From an uncultured Fibrobacter sp. (GTDB lineage: Bacteria; Fibrobacterota; Fibrobacteria; Fibrobacterales; Fibrobacteraceae), in assembly GCA_946414025.1 (NCBI GenBank), contig CAMKMX010000001.1, forward strand, positions 1-64,000: a stretch of 64,000 nucleotides of DNA. Direction: 5' to 3'. Shown here piece after piece: positions 54,143-62,294 of this stretch; positions within the stretch are counted from its first letter, which is position 1; every line of letters starts with the position of its first letter. Below the pieces are notes generated by a model. That model worked only from the letters and a program-made list of their open reading frames with translations. It searched no databases and was not told the origin of the DNA. The position numbers were made by a program, and so were the translations under genes.

Positions 54143-54195
54143 GACATGTGGCAGGAGCGAGGGGAAGGCATTCCCCTCCCCTACGCAGGTTCGTT

Positions 54196-54822
54196 TTACC
54201 CTAACTGTCCGGGCAGCACGAGTTTTTCCTTCTGCGGAAATTCCTCATCGTACTTCTCGAACGCTTCGGGATTGCGCATGGCGACAAAGTACGGTTCGGG
54301 GTCGCGGTAGCTGCCGGTGATTCCGTCGAGGAATCCTTCCTGCAGTTCCTTGCAGAGGAAGTAGGGTGCGTCGCTTTCGGGGTCGTCGGCGTAGCGGATT
54401 CCCCTGGTGCTCGCGACCACAAAGCCGCTCTTGCCGTAGAACGCGATGTTCCCGCAAATCAGGAGGCAGCCCGCGCCCATCTCGGCGGCAATGCGCATGG
54501 AATGGTCGAGCAATGTTTTCCCGTATCCCTTGCGCTTATAGTCGGGGCGGATGCTGATGGGCCCGAAGGTCATCATGCGGATTTTGCGCCCGTCGTCGGC
54601 GTCGATGTGCGACCACGCGTACATCACGTGCCCGATGATTTCGCCGTCCACTTCCAGCACGAGCGAGAGTTCCGGCACAAAGTCGGGCTCGCTCCTGTAG
54701 CAGTGCAGCACGTAATGCTCGGTGCATCCGGGATGGTACACATTCCAGAAGGCTTCGCGGGTAAGGTTTTCGACGGTCTTAAAGTCGCGCGGTTGTTCCG
54801 TGCGGATGGTGTAATTTTTCAT
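54196..54822 (-). CDS. GNAT-family N-acetyltransferase
   Basis: 208 residues from the ATG at 54822 (MKNYTIRTEQPRDFKTVENL); the frame stays open upstream to 55398 but that stretch contains intergenic repeat DNA and has no ribosome binding site. SIRPDYKRKGYGKTLLDHSM holds the acetyl-CoA pyrophosphate-binding R/QxxGxG motif, and LSLVLEVDGEIIGHVMYA is the central strand region. Substrate unknown. Confidence 0.88.
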   Translation of the reverse strand: MKNYTIRTEQPRDFKTVENLTREAFWNVYHPGCTEHYVLHCYRSEPDFVPELSLVLEVDGEIIGHVMYAWSHIDADDGRKIRMMTFGPISIRPDYKRKGYGKTLLDHSMRIAAEMGAGCLLICGNIAFYGKSGFVVASTRGIRYADDPESDAPYFLCKELQEGFLDGITGSYRDPEPYFVAMRNPEAFEKYDEEFPQKEKLVLPGQLG

Positions 54823-54978
54823 TGAACCAAGATTTGCTAAACAGCATCCAGTCTCCGTAAGTTGGTACTGGAGGGAATATAGATTTTTTTTCGTGTAGTT
54901 CGTATTCCGCACATGAGTAGTTGTCAAGGAATACTTGAAACTGCCGGGGCGTTGCGGAAACCCTGTAGCACTCGCCTT

Positions 54979-55028
54979 CGGGGGTGTTAGGGGGCAGAGC
55001 CCACTAGGCGAGGGGGAGACATCCCCCA
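54979..55028. repeat. GGGGGTGTTAGGGGG intergenic repeat, copy D
   Basis: CGGGGGTGTTAGGGGGCAGA, GCCCACTAGGCGAGGGGGAG, ACATCCCCC. Short copy of the family at 5718, 13057 and 53817. Confidence 0.6.
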
Positions 55029-55063
55029 TCAAAATAATTTTCAGAAGAAATCGCGTGGGCCTA

Positions 55064-55092
55064 TTGACAAACTGGATTTTTGGATCTATATT
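55064..55092 (+). promoter_or_regulatory. Consensus promoter of the ORF6N gene
   Basis: TTGACA (55064-55069), 17 bp, TATATT (55087-55092): the best match to consensus in the window. The likely start near 55099 gives a leader of about 54 nt. Confidence 0.8.
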
Positions 55093-55400
55093 GTAGTGCA
55101 CAAGTGTGTAGTCTTTGGCGTTTTTTACGCTTGTATGCCAGAGGAGTTGACGATGAAGAAAGATGTTGCGGCCAGTGCGGCTGGGGGCGTTGCGCCGAAA
55201 AAGCCCGAATTTTCCCTGATAGACGAGAATCTGCTCAAGTCGCGGATATACACCATCCGCGGGGTAAAGGTCATGCTCGATGCCGATTTGGCGGAGATTT
55301 ACGGGTATGAAACAAGATTTTTTAACCGTCAGGTAAAAAATAACATTGAACGATTTGCAGAAGACTTCCGATTTCAATTGACTGAAGAAGAAATGCAAAT

Positions 55401-55427
55401 CTTGATGTGCAAAAAATGCACATCAAG
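55401..55427 (+). repeat. Perfect 11-bp hairpin inside the ORF6N reading frame
   Basis: CTTGATGTGCA-aaaaa-TGCACATCAAG, coding LMCKKCTS just before SWGGTRKLPYAFTEQG. Same kind of position, just before a conserved motif, as the hairpin in the DUF1016 gene. Confidence 0.8.
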
Positions 55428-55876
55428 TTGGGGTGGAACGAGAAAACTGCCTTATGCCTTTACCGAACAAGGCGTTTATATGCTTATGAGTGTGCTAAAG
55501 GGCGATTTGGCAATTCAGCAAAGTATGGCCCTCATTAGGCTTTTTAAAAAGATGAAGGACTATATTGTTGATGAAAATCGTCTCTTGCTCGAATCTGACG
55601 GTATTGCACAAGTCGCCGCCCATACGATTCAGAATGCAAAGGAAATTGCCGAAATTCGCCAAGATGTCTCCGTTATGAAAACTGATCTCCAAAAGGTTAT
55701 GCAAAATTTTACCGATCCGTCAACCTTCAAGCACTTTCTGATTCTAAACGGACAGCGCTTAGAAGCCGATGTCGCCTACACGCAGATTTACAGCATGGCA
55801 AAAAAGTCCGTGCTGATTGTGGACGACTACCTGGATGTAAAGACGCTCGATTTGTTGCGATGCGTGGCGAAGGGCG

Positions 55877-55882
55877 TTTTTT
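55877..55882 (+). other. T6 run at the frameshift point
   Basis: Removing one T restores the long ORF6N-PLD frame. Confidence 0.6.
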
Positions 55883-56219
55883 ATCAAGATTTTCAGCGAA
55901 CAGCACGGGCATACCCGCCTGACCGGGAGCATGCTGGCGGACTTCAGGGCAGCACGCCCGGATGTGGAACTTGGCGATGTTCGCGCCACGGGGAACATAT
56001 TCCACGACAGGTACATCTATCTGGATTTCGGGACAGACACCGAGAAACTTTTCCACTGCGGGGCGTCCTCAAAAGACGCGGGGAACAAGATCACGACCAT
56101 CATGCAGCTAGAAGATATCGCCGTGTATCGCCCACTATTCGAAAGGCTGCTGGAAGACGAGTCTTGACCCTCTCAAAAAATAAAATTATATTCAATTTAG
56201 ATTGCCGCAAGGAACTCCG

Positions 56220-57287
56220 ATGCGAAAGAAACCGTCAGAACTGGATTTTGAAGAATACATCCGTCAGGTCGAACCCGCCAAGCGGGAAAAGTCCTACGCG
56301 TGGTCTACGGCTATCGGCTTGCAGCAGGTCGATGGCCTGACTCCTTCGGATTATCTGCTCGAAGTCGCCAAGAAAAACATCGAGGGCAAGATTTCCCTGA
56401 ACAAGGCGCAGGCGCTCATCGATTCCTATTACGAATCGAAGACCGAGCGGACGGATGATCAGGACGAAAAGGAAGAGGCGGACAAGGTCTCCGCCCGCAT
56501 CGCGCAGATTCTGAGCGAGAAGGCGTTCAGTTTTTCTCCATTTTTCTTCATCTCTATCCACAAGCGTCTTTTTGATCGCGTTTTCAAACATGCCGGAGAA
56601 ATCCGTAAATACAACATCTCGAAAAAGGAGTGGGTGCTGAACGGGGATTCCGTGATGTACGGAGCTTCGTTCGAGTTACGAATGGCCCTAGATTACGATT
56701 TTGAACGCGAACGCGAATTCAATTACAGCAATCTGAGTATGGACGAGATTGTCCGTCATTTGTCGTCTTTTGTATCGCGCCTGTGGCAGATTCACGCCTT
56801 TGGCGAGGGCAACACACGCACGACTGCCGTTTTTACCATCAAGTACCTGCGTTCCATGGGATTCAAGGTCGGGAACGACATCTTCGCCAAGAATTCGTGG
56901 TATTTCAGGAATGCGCTCGTCCGTGCCAACTACAAGAATGTGAAAAAGGGAATCCAGCAGGAGCCGGAATATCTCGAAAAGTTCTTCCGAAACTTGCTAA
57001 TGGGCGAACATAATGAACTGAAAAACCGCTATCTGCATGTCGACTACAAGAAGGTCAAGGACAGCAAAAATGTCCCTGTAAATGTCCCTGTAAATGTCCC
57101 TCTAAAAGATAGGCAGAAAAAGGTTATTGCTGCACTCTCCAAAGATCCTCATGCATCGGCCCAAAAGCTTGCCGAAAAATTTGGCGTTACGGAAAAAACA
57201 ATCAAACGTGATTTACAACTGCTAAAACAGCAAAACTTAATTACCCGTGTTGGTGCCGACAAAAACGGCTATTGGAAGGTGAACTAG
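56220..57287 (+). CDS. Fic-family protein with VbhA-like N-terminus and HTH C-terminus
   Basis: 355 residues from the ATG at 56220 (AAGGA seven bases upstream; an ATG six codons earlier lacks a site). The N-terminal 60 residues (YAWSTAIGLQQVDGLTPSDY) resemble antitoxin-type inhibitory helices fused to Fic proteins. The Fic motif HAFGEGNTRTT is intact for catalysis (His, Glu, Gly-Asn, Arg). A linker of NVPVNVPVNVP, coded by a 12-bp repeat, leads to a DeoR/Rrf2-like winged helix (AQKLAEKFGVTEKTIKRDLQ). Likely an AMPylator with built-in inhibition and DNA binding. Confidence 0.9.
   Translation: MRKKPSELDFEEYIRQVEPAKREKSYAWSTAIGLQQVDGLTPSDYLLEVAKKNIEGKISLNKAQALIDSYYESKTERTDDQDEKEEADKVSARIAQILSEKAFSFSPFFFISIHKRLFDRVFKHAGEIRKYNISKKEWVLNGDSVMYGASFELRMALDYDFEREREFNYSNLSMDEIVRHLSSFVSRLWQIHAFGEGNTRTTAVFTIKYLRSMGFKVGNDIFAKNSWYFRNALVRANYKNVKKGIQQEPEYLEKFFRNLLMGEHNELKNRYLHVDYKKVKDSKNVPVNVPVNVPLKDRQKKVIAALSKDPHASAQKLAEKFGVTEKTIKRDLQLLKQQNLITRVGADKNGYWKVN
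57069..57104 (+). repeat. 12-bp tandem repeat in the Fic linker
   Basis: Three copies of AATGTCCCTGTA (last one CTCTA), coding NVPV NVPV NVPL. In-frame copy change would alter linker length. Confidence 0.8.
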
Positions 57288-57315
57288 AGCTGCCGGTGAT
57301 TCTATTTAAGTTTGG

Positions 57316-59001
57316 CTAAGGGTTCACCTGCACTTTCCGGATTTCACTGCCGTAGCGCACTATATAGGTGCCGGGAACCTTTATCGTTCTGATATGGCGT
57401 CCCTGTAGGTCGAAAACAATCGCGACGCCACGGGTGGCGTGCAGCCCAGGTAAATACCCTTTGCGGGGCATGGCGATGGAGGCGGCGCTTTCCGCGGAAC
57501 TTGAAGACCCGGCGGAGCTGCTCGGCCCGGCGACTGAACTGCTCGAAAGTCCGTATTCGAAAGCACCCAAGTCAGGCGCATCGCCCACAAACGGGAATCC
57601 CAAATCTTCGCCCTTGTCAATGGCTCGGCTTCCTTTCTTGAGTTTCAAGAAGCCCACATCGGGCAAACTTCCGGCGGCGTTACGCGGGCCCAAGATTCCC
57701 GCGATGGTCGAAAGATCCTTGCCCGTGACGGTCATGCTCGGGTCGTCAAGACTTTCAAAATCGTCGACCGTCAAGTCGAGATTCAGGTTCCATGTGTTGT
57801 TCTCGCCGGCGGGGCATTCCACGTAACGGTCGATGTTCTGGCTCGGTATATACTCCCAGCACTCCCCGACTTGCGAATTCTTGTTCGGGAAGGCAATGTT
57901 GTTCTTGAGCACGTGCGCGTTGTCGCCGGTGAGGGGCGCCACCTCGGCAATACGGTTCCCCTGCGAATCAAAGAGCGTCGATGCCATGGCAAATTCGCGG
58001 TCCTTGTTCATGTACGACGTGTTGTTGAGCCACTTGCTGCCCACGCCGGTGTAATTCGCGTAAAAGCCCGTCGCCTTGTTTTTCCATGCGGCGCAGAACT
58101 TTATGGTATGCCGCCCGCCGCCGAGGGTGCTTTCGCCCATCTTGATGCCGTGCCCGTTGCCGTTCTTCGGGTTGCCAAGTCCGTAATCGCTGTAGCCGTT
58201 CCCCATGGCGTAGCAGTTTTCCAGCACAACGGGAAATTCCTGGTTGATGAAGTCGAATCCGTCGTCGCTGTTCCACCAGGCGCGGCACCCGATGAACTTC
58301 GTGGTATCGCCCTCGCCGGGTTTCTGGTAATGCGCGCCGAAGCCGTCGGCATTTTCGCCGTCGCCCTGCCAGCCCAAGGGGTCGTAGTTGTCGTGGGCGT
58401 CGCAGTTCAAGAAGATGTGCCCGCCGCCATCCGGTGCGCCGTCGTTCGCGAAGAATCCGGGGCCCGCATTGTGGTGGCTGTCCATATTTTCCAAGAAGAT
58501 GTGCTTGCTCGCGTAAAGGAAAACGCCGGAATTCGAGTTGTGTTTCATGGGCGTGTTCCGCACCTCGAAACCCTTCAGGTGCAAATACTTTGCCGAAATT
58601 ACGATGGGCGATGTGTACATGGCTCCTTCGGGAGTGCCGTCGCTATGGTCCGTGCCTGCCGCCACGGGGAGGTTCGCGCCGTCAAAAATCGGGCGTTCGC
58701 CCGGATAGGCCAGGTAATGGATGCGGTTGTCGTCGCTCTCGCCGCTTGCCGTCAGGATAATTGCCGCAGTCATTTTGTACCGCGCGAAAAAGACGGTATC
58801 GCGCAGGTCGTAGATGCCTCCGCGTACCCACACGGTATCGCCCGCATGCACCACGGTATTCGCCTTGTTGAGCGAGGCGAAGGGCTTGTCCTTTGTGCCC
58901 GCGCCGGCATCGTTGCCGTCGGTGGCCACGTGGTAAACGGCACCGAACGCCTGCACCGCCGCCATGGCGATTCCCGCCATCAATAAGAATCTTGCTCCCA
59001 T
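57316..59001 (-). CDS. Secreted parallel beta-helix protein, PL9 pectate-lyase-like
   Basis: 561 residues from the ATG at 59001, with GAGG five bases upstream (a GTG two codons earlier is less likely). Signal peptide to about residue 20, then DUF1565-type start (VYHVATDGNDAGAGTKDKPF) and a right-handed beta-helix with RAWWNSDDGFDFIN and NGHGIKMGESTLGGG, the Asp-rich strand seen in PL9-type pectate lyases. A Ser-rich linker (GPSSSAGSSSSAES) and a C-terminal tail (GVAIVFDLQGRHIRTIKVPG) of the type found on Fibrobacter secreted enzymes follow. Probably degrades plant pectin; exact family is inferred. Confidence 0.85.
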   Translation of the reverse strand: MGARFLLMAGIAMAAVQAFGAVYHVATDGNDAGAGTKDKPFASLNKANTVVHAGDTVWVRGGIYDLRDTVFFARYKMTAAIILTASGESDDNRIHYLAYPGERPIFDGANLPVAAGTDHSDGTPEGAMYTSPIVISAKYLHLKGFEVRNTPMKHNSNSGVFLYASKHIFLENMDSHHNAGPGFFANDGAPDGGGHIFLNCDAHDNYDPLGWQGDGENADGFGAHYQKPGEGDTTKFIGCRAWWNSDDGFDFINQEFPVVLENCYAMGNGYSDYGLGNPKNGNGHGIKMGESTLGGGRHTIKFCAAWKNKATGFYANYTGVGSKWLNNTSYMNKDREFAMASTLFDSQGNRIAEVAPLTGDNAHVLKNNIAFPNKNSQVGECWEYIPSQNIDRYVECPAGENNTWNLNLDLTVDDFESLDDPSMTVTGKDLSTIAGILGPRNAAGSLPDVGFLKLKKGSRAIDKGEDLGFPFVGDAPDLGAFEYGLSSSSVAGPSSSAGSSSSAESAASIAMPRKGYLPGLHATRGVAIVFDLQGRHIRTIKVPGTYIVRYGSEIRKVQVNP

Positions 59002-59057
59002 ATACACCTCGAACAGGTATTTTTAATATACACTATTTTCGGAGTATTGGGTACAAA

Positions 59058-59543
59058 TTATTTGAAAATAGCCTCAATATCGGCGCGACTCAGGTAGGTC
59101 CGCTCGTTCAGGGCCTGCGCAATCTTGCAGAGCTGCGTCTGGCAGGCCATCAGGATGTTGTAGTCCTGCTCGACCACGTTCGTCTCGGCAAGCTGGAAAT
59201 AGTAGCACGCCGCCTGGAACTTCTGGTAGTCCGGATCGCTCTTGTAGAGTTCCATGGGCAGTTCCTTCATGACGGTGTCGAGGTCGCACTTGAAATCCTT
59301 GCGCATCAGGAATTCCGCGATGTGCCCCGCCATGGCAATATGCGCGTCGCCCTCGAGTTCCGTACCCGCGATGTGCGTGGTGCCCGGTTGCTCCCTGGAA
59401 TTGTTCATCTTCACGTAATCCAGCGGGCGCTTGAACAAAAACGCGACGAGCGCGTGGCCCGCCTCGTGATTGCACAACTTCCTGAATTCCTCTTCCCCGA
59501 AAAACTCTACCAGCGATTCACGCGTCAAGACTTGTTCCGGCAT
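59058..59543 (-). CDS. Stand-alone M41 (FtsH)-like metalloprotease domain
   Basis: 161 residues. CNHEAGHALVAFLF carries the HEAGH zinc motif and context of FtsH-type (M41) peptidases, and GDAHIAMAGHIAEFLM matches the following helix with the family's Gly-Arg-Ala-Ala-Glu-type segment (here GHIAEF). There is no AAA ATPase or membrane segment, so it would have to work alone or borrow an unfoldase. Monocistronic; GGAG upstream of the ATG. Confidence 0.7.
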   Translation of the reverse strand: MPEQVLTRESLVEFFGEEEFRKLCNHEAGHALVAFLFKRPLDYVKMNNSREQPGTTHIAGTELEGDAHIAMAGHIAEFLMRKDFKCDLDTVMKELPMELYKSDPDYQKFQAACYYFQLAETNVVEQDYNILMACQTQLCKIAQALNERTYLSRADIEAIFK

Positions 59544-59724
59544 TGTGAAACTCCTTTTTTAGCCGGATAAAATATATGAAAAAACTCCCCTACTCCAGGT
59601 ACCATACCGTTTCGACAGTATCTCCGTTTTTTTAGCGGGCATCCTTCACAGCAGACTCCAAAATCTGGAGTTTCACGTCGTGCACGTCCTTTTTTGATTA
59701 TCTTTAATGAAAAAGGAGCCAAGT

Positions 59725-60282
59725 ATGCGCAAAAATCTCGGAATCAAGACCTACCTTTACCCCCAACCCACGCTGGTTATTGCCACCTACAACGAAGACG
59801 GCACTCCCAATGCCATGGTGGCGGCCTGGGGTAGCGTAAGCGACACCAATCAGGTGGCAATTTACGTTGCGCACAGCCACAAGACCATGCAGAACATCCT
59901 TGAGCGCAAGGCCTTTACGGTGAGCATGGCCAACGAAAAGAATATCAAGGCTATCGATTACCTGGGCGTAACCTCCGGCAACAAGGTCGCAGACAAATTC
60001 AAAAAATCAGGACTTACCGCCATCAGGAGCGAAAACGTAGATGCCCCGCTGATTGCGGAACTCCCACTTGCCTTGGAATGCAAGCTCGTGAGTTACGACG
60101 AAAAGACGGAATTGCTTCTCGGAGAAATCGTAAACGTGACTGCCGACGATTCAGTGCTCGACGAAAACGGCAAGCTTTCCGTCGAAAAACTCGCCCCTGT
60201 TTGCTACGATTCTGCTGGCCACGGCTACTACGTGATGGAACGCCGTGTAGGTAACGCCTTCAGCGACGGCAAAACATTGTAA
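59725..60282 (+). CDS. Flavin reductase-like FMN-binding protein
   Basis: 185 residues from the ATG at 59725 (AAAAGGAG seven bases upstream; the ATG at 59707 is inside that region). FMN-binding split-barrel fold: TPNAMVAAWGSVSDTNQVAI, KAFTVSMANEKNIKAIDYLG and a C-terminal GHGYYVMERRVG match the flavin reductase family, which uses NAD(P)H to reduce free or bound flavin. Monocistronic. Confidence 0.85.
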   Translation: MRKNLGIKTYLYPQPTLVIATYNEDGTPNAMVAAWGSVSDTNQVAIYVAHSHKTMQNILERKAFTVSMANEKNIKAIDYLGVTSGNKVADKFKKSGLTAIRSENVDAPLIAELPLALECKLVSYDEKTELLLGEIVNVTADDSVLDENGKLSVEKLAPVCYDSAGHGYYVMERRVGNAFSDGKTL

Positions 60283-60324
60283 GAAGAGGGAAAACGCTTA
60301 GCTTGGACTGCGAACAAGTCCAAA

Positions 60325-61689
60325 TTATTCCTGTTTAGCCGATTCTTCTGCAGATTCTTCGCCGTGATGCGGCTTGGAGATAAGGCTCATGTAGATGGTG
60401 CCGAGAATCGCCGCACTGAAGCTGCCCAGCAAAATACCGAGCTTTGCAGAATCCTGACGGTCGCCCACATCAAAGGCAAGGCCCGCCACAAACAGCGCCA
60501 TGGTAAAGCCGATACCCGCCAGCATGCCGCCACCCCACAGAATCTTCCAGGAGTAGCTGGGCTTCTTGGAAATGCCAATCTTTACGGAGAGCAGGCTGAA
60601 CAGGAAAATACCGATGGGCTTGCCAAACACGAGAGCGAGCGCCACCGCACCCATCACGGGGACTTCCACGCCGCCCAGCTTAATTTCTACGCCTGCGTTG
60701 CTCAGGGCGAACAGCGGCATGATAAAGAAGTTCACCCAGGGCACCAGGGGCTTGAACAAGCGCTCCTGCATGGAAATGCTCTCGCGGGCACCCTGCTTGA
60801 GCATGGTAAATACTTCGTATTGCTCATTACGGTCCTTCGTTTCGCCAGAAAGCTTGCCGCCAATGCTCCCGGCAAACTGGGCCAGCTTACCCTTGGCAAG
60901 CACCGCCTTCGCAGGCACAGAAAGGCCCAGCAGCACGCCCGCAATGGTCGGGTGCACGCCGCTCTTGACAAAGAATGCCCAGACCGCAACGCCGATTACG
61001 ACAAACAGTAGCATATTGCGGACCCCAATGCGGAAGAACACGTTGATTAGGGCCAGCAGGGCAAAGCCCAAGCCCAGAGCCGCAAAGTTGATTCCGTCAC
61101 CGCTGGGGTAACCGATAGCAATCACAAGGATAGCACCGATATCGTCGGCAATAGCGAGAGTCAAAATCATCACGCGCAAAGCATGGGGCACCTTCTTGCC
61201 GAGAATCGCCATACAGCCTACCACGAAGGCGATATCGGTAGCCGTCGGGATTCCCCATCCGTGTCCGGCACCTGCAGGGCAAAGGGCCAGGTAAATCAGC
61301 GCGGGGAACAACATACCGCCCGCCGCAGCAATGATGGGCAGGCTCGCCGCCTTGGGGTCGTGCAATTCACCGTAGGCAATCTCCCCCTTCACCTCGAGAC
61401 CGATGTTGAAGAAGAAGATGGTCATCAGCGCATCGTTGATAAACCAGTGCAAGTCCGCAGCACCCACCCAACTGCCGATGGTCAGGGCAAAAGGCAAGTG
61501 CCAAACGTGATGATAACTCTCCGGACTCAGGTTCGCCCACAAAAGTGCCGCAACCGTCATGATGATAAGGACGATACCGCCCGTGGTTTCCACCTTCATC
61601 AGGCGTTCCATGGGCGTGATGATTTTCCGGATAGGGGTATCCGGGAACAATTCCTCAATCTTATCGCTGCTTGTTACTTTTGCGGACAT
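60325..61689 (-). CDS. nhaA: Na+/H+ antiporter NhaA
   Basis: 454 residues with about 12 membrane helices. GWGIPTATDIAFVVGCMAIL and LTLAIADDIGAILVIAIGY contain the TATDIA and the Asp-Asp ion-binding pair of NhaA, and MTIFFFNIGLEVKGE is the family's N-terminal signature. Exchanges Na+ for H+ across the inner membrane for pH and sodium balance. N-terminal about 20 residues are an extra hydrophilic stretch compared with E. coli NhaA, as in many homologues. Confidence 0.95.
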   Translation of the reverse strand: MSAKVTSSDKIEELFPDTPIRKIITPMERLMKVETTGGIVLIIMTVAALLWANLSPESYHHVWHLPFALTIGSWVGAADLHWFINDALMTIFFFNIGLEVKGEIAYGELHDPKAASLPIIAAAGGMLFPALIYLALCPAGAGHGWGIPTATDIAFVVGCMAILGKKVPHALRVMILTLAIADDIGAILVIAIGYPSGDGINFAALGLGFALLALINVFFRIGVRNMLLFVVIGVAVWAFFVKSGVHPTIAGVLLGLSVPAKAVLAKGKLAQFAGSIGGKLSGETKDRNEQYEVFTMLKQGARESISMQERLFKPLVPWVNFFIMPLFALSNAGVEIKLGGVEVPVMGAVALALVFGKPIGIFLFSLLSVKIGISKKPSYSWKILWGGGMLAGIGFTMALFVAGLAFDVGDRQDSAKLGILLGSFSAAILGTIYMSLISKPHHGEESAEESAKQE

Positions 61690-61722
61690 AGAACCTACAA
61701 GGAAAGTGAAACAGCTTAAATG

Positions 61723-62229
61723 CTACTTCATAGCGGCGTCGGCAATGCACTTGCCATACGCCTGCTGTTCTTCCTGACAGCCATTCGGGTTTTCTTTCAT
61801 GCATTCTGCCATAGCATCGCTCAGACTTTCACAATCACTAATGTCGGGCATGGACTTGTTGTCCAAATCGGCGTCTTCATCATCCTCATCATCGTCAAGA
61901 AGAGCTTCGCAGTCCTTGTTCTTAGCACTTTCATCGTAGAAGTAAACCGTTCCGGAAATACCATCTTCGGTCGATTGACAGGTCTTCGCGGCACCCGATT
62001 CGCATCCACCATCCTTGAAAGTCGCTTCAGTAATAAAGAAACCATCCTTTACGCATGCCGTCTTCACCGAATCAGCCACATCGGACGAGGTTTCAGCGCA
62101 CATTTTCGAGCCCATGAAAGTCATGGTGCAAGAAATCTTGCTGTCAGAGGAACTCGAGCTGTCGCTACAAGCAACCATAGACAAGGCAAGCAGAGCGGTC
62201 AGGGGAAGAAGGATTTTTTTGATAGACAT
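61723..62229 (-). CDS. Small cysteine-rich lipoprotein
   Basis: 168 residues from the ATG at 62229 (AAGGAGA upstream). The frame is open further but that part overlaps the prs gene on the same strand and is a shadow. Signal ends LSMVAC (Cys 22), followed by a Ser-rich linker. The mature part has about 11 cysteines and an acidic run (LLDDDEDDEDADLDN). No family recognised. Confidence 0.75.
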   Translation of the reverse strand: MSIKKILLPLTALLALSMVACSDSSSSSDSKISCTMTFMGSKMCAETSSDVADSVKTACVKDGFFITEATFKDGGCESGAAKTCQSTEDGISGTVYFYDESAKNKDCEALLDDDEDDEDADLDNKSMPDISDCESLSDAMAECMKENPNGCQEEQQAYGKCIADAAMK

Positions 62230-62294
62230 GTGTGTCTCCTTGTTGATTTTTGGGAATTGTCTACTCTTATTTAAATCTAAGTATTTTTTTCCTG

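Larger units (their letters stand above)
55153..56167 (+). pseudogene. ORF6N-domain protein with PLD-like C-terminus, frameshifted
   Basis: Start ATG 55153 with GAGGAG six bases upstream. The ORF6N (phage-type DNA-binding) domain covers about residues 20-110 (IYTIRGVKVMLDADLAEIYG and LPYAFTEQGVYMLMSVLKG), then coiled helices and a domain beginning KKSVLIVDDYLDVKTLDLL. The frame breaks at a T6 run (55877-55882): one T fewer would join it to SMLADFRAARPDVELGDV and GNIFHDRYIYLDFG in the next frame, ending at 56167. As it stands the frame instead runs on to 56340 as nonsense. Either a decayed or slippage-switched gene or a read error. A perfect hairpin lies inside (55401-55427). Confidence 0.8.

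Noticed and set aside
57871-58986. 371-residue plus-strand frame opposite the beta-helix gene
   Set aside because: Low-complexity His/Val-rich product of the antisense strand of a GC-rich gene; no signal, domain or ribosome binding site.
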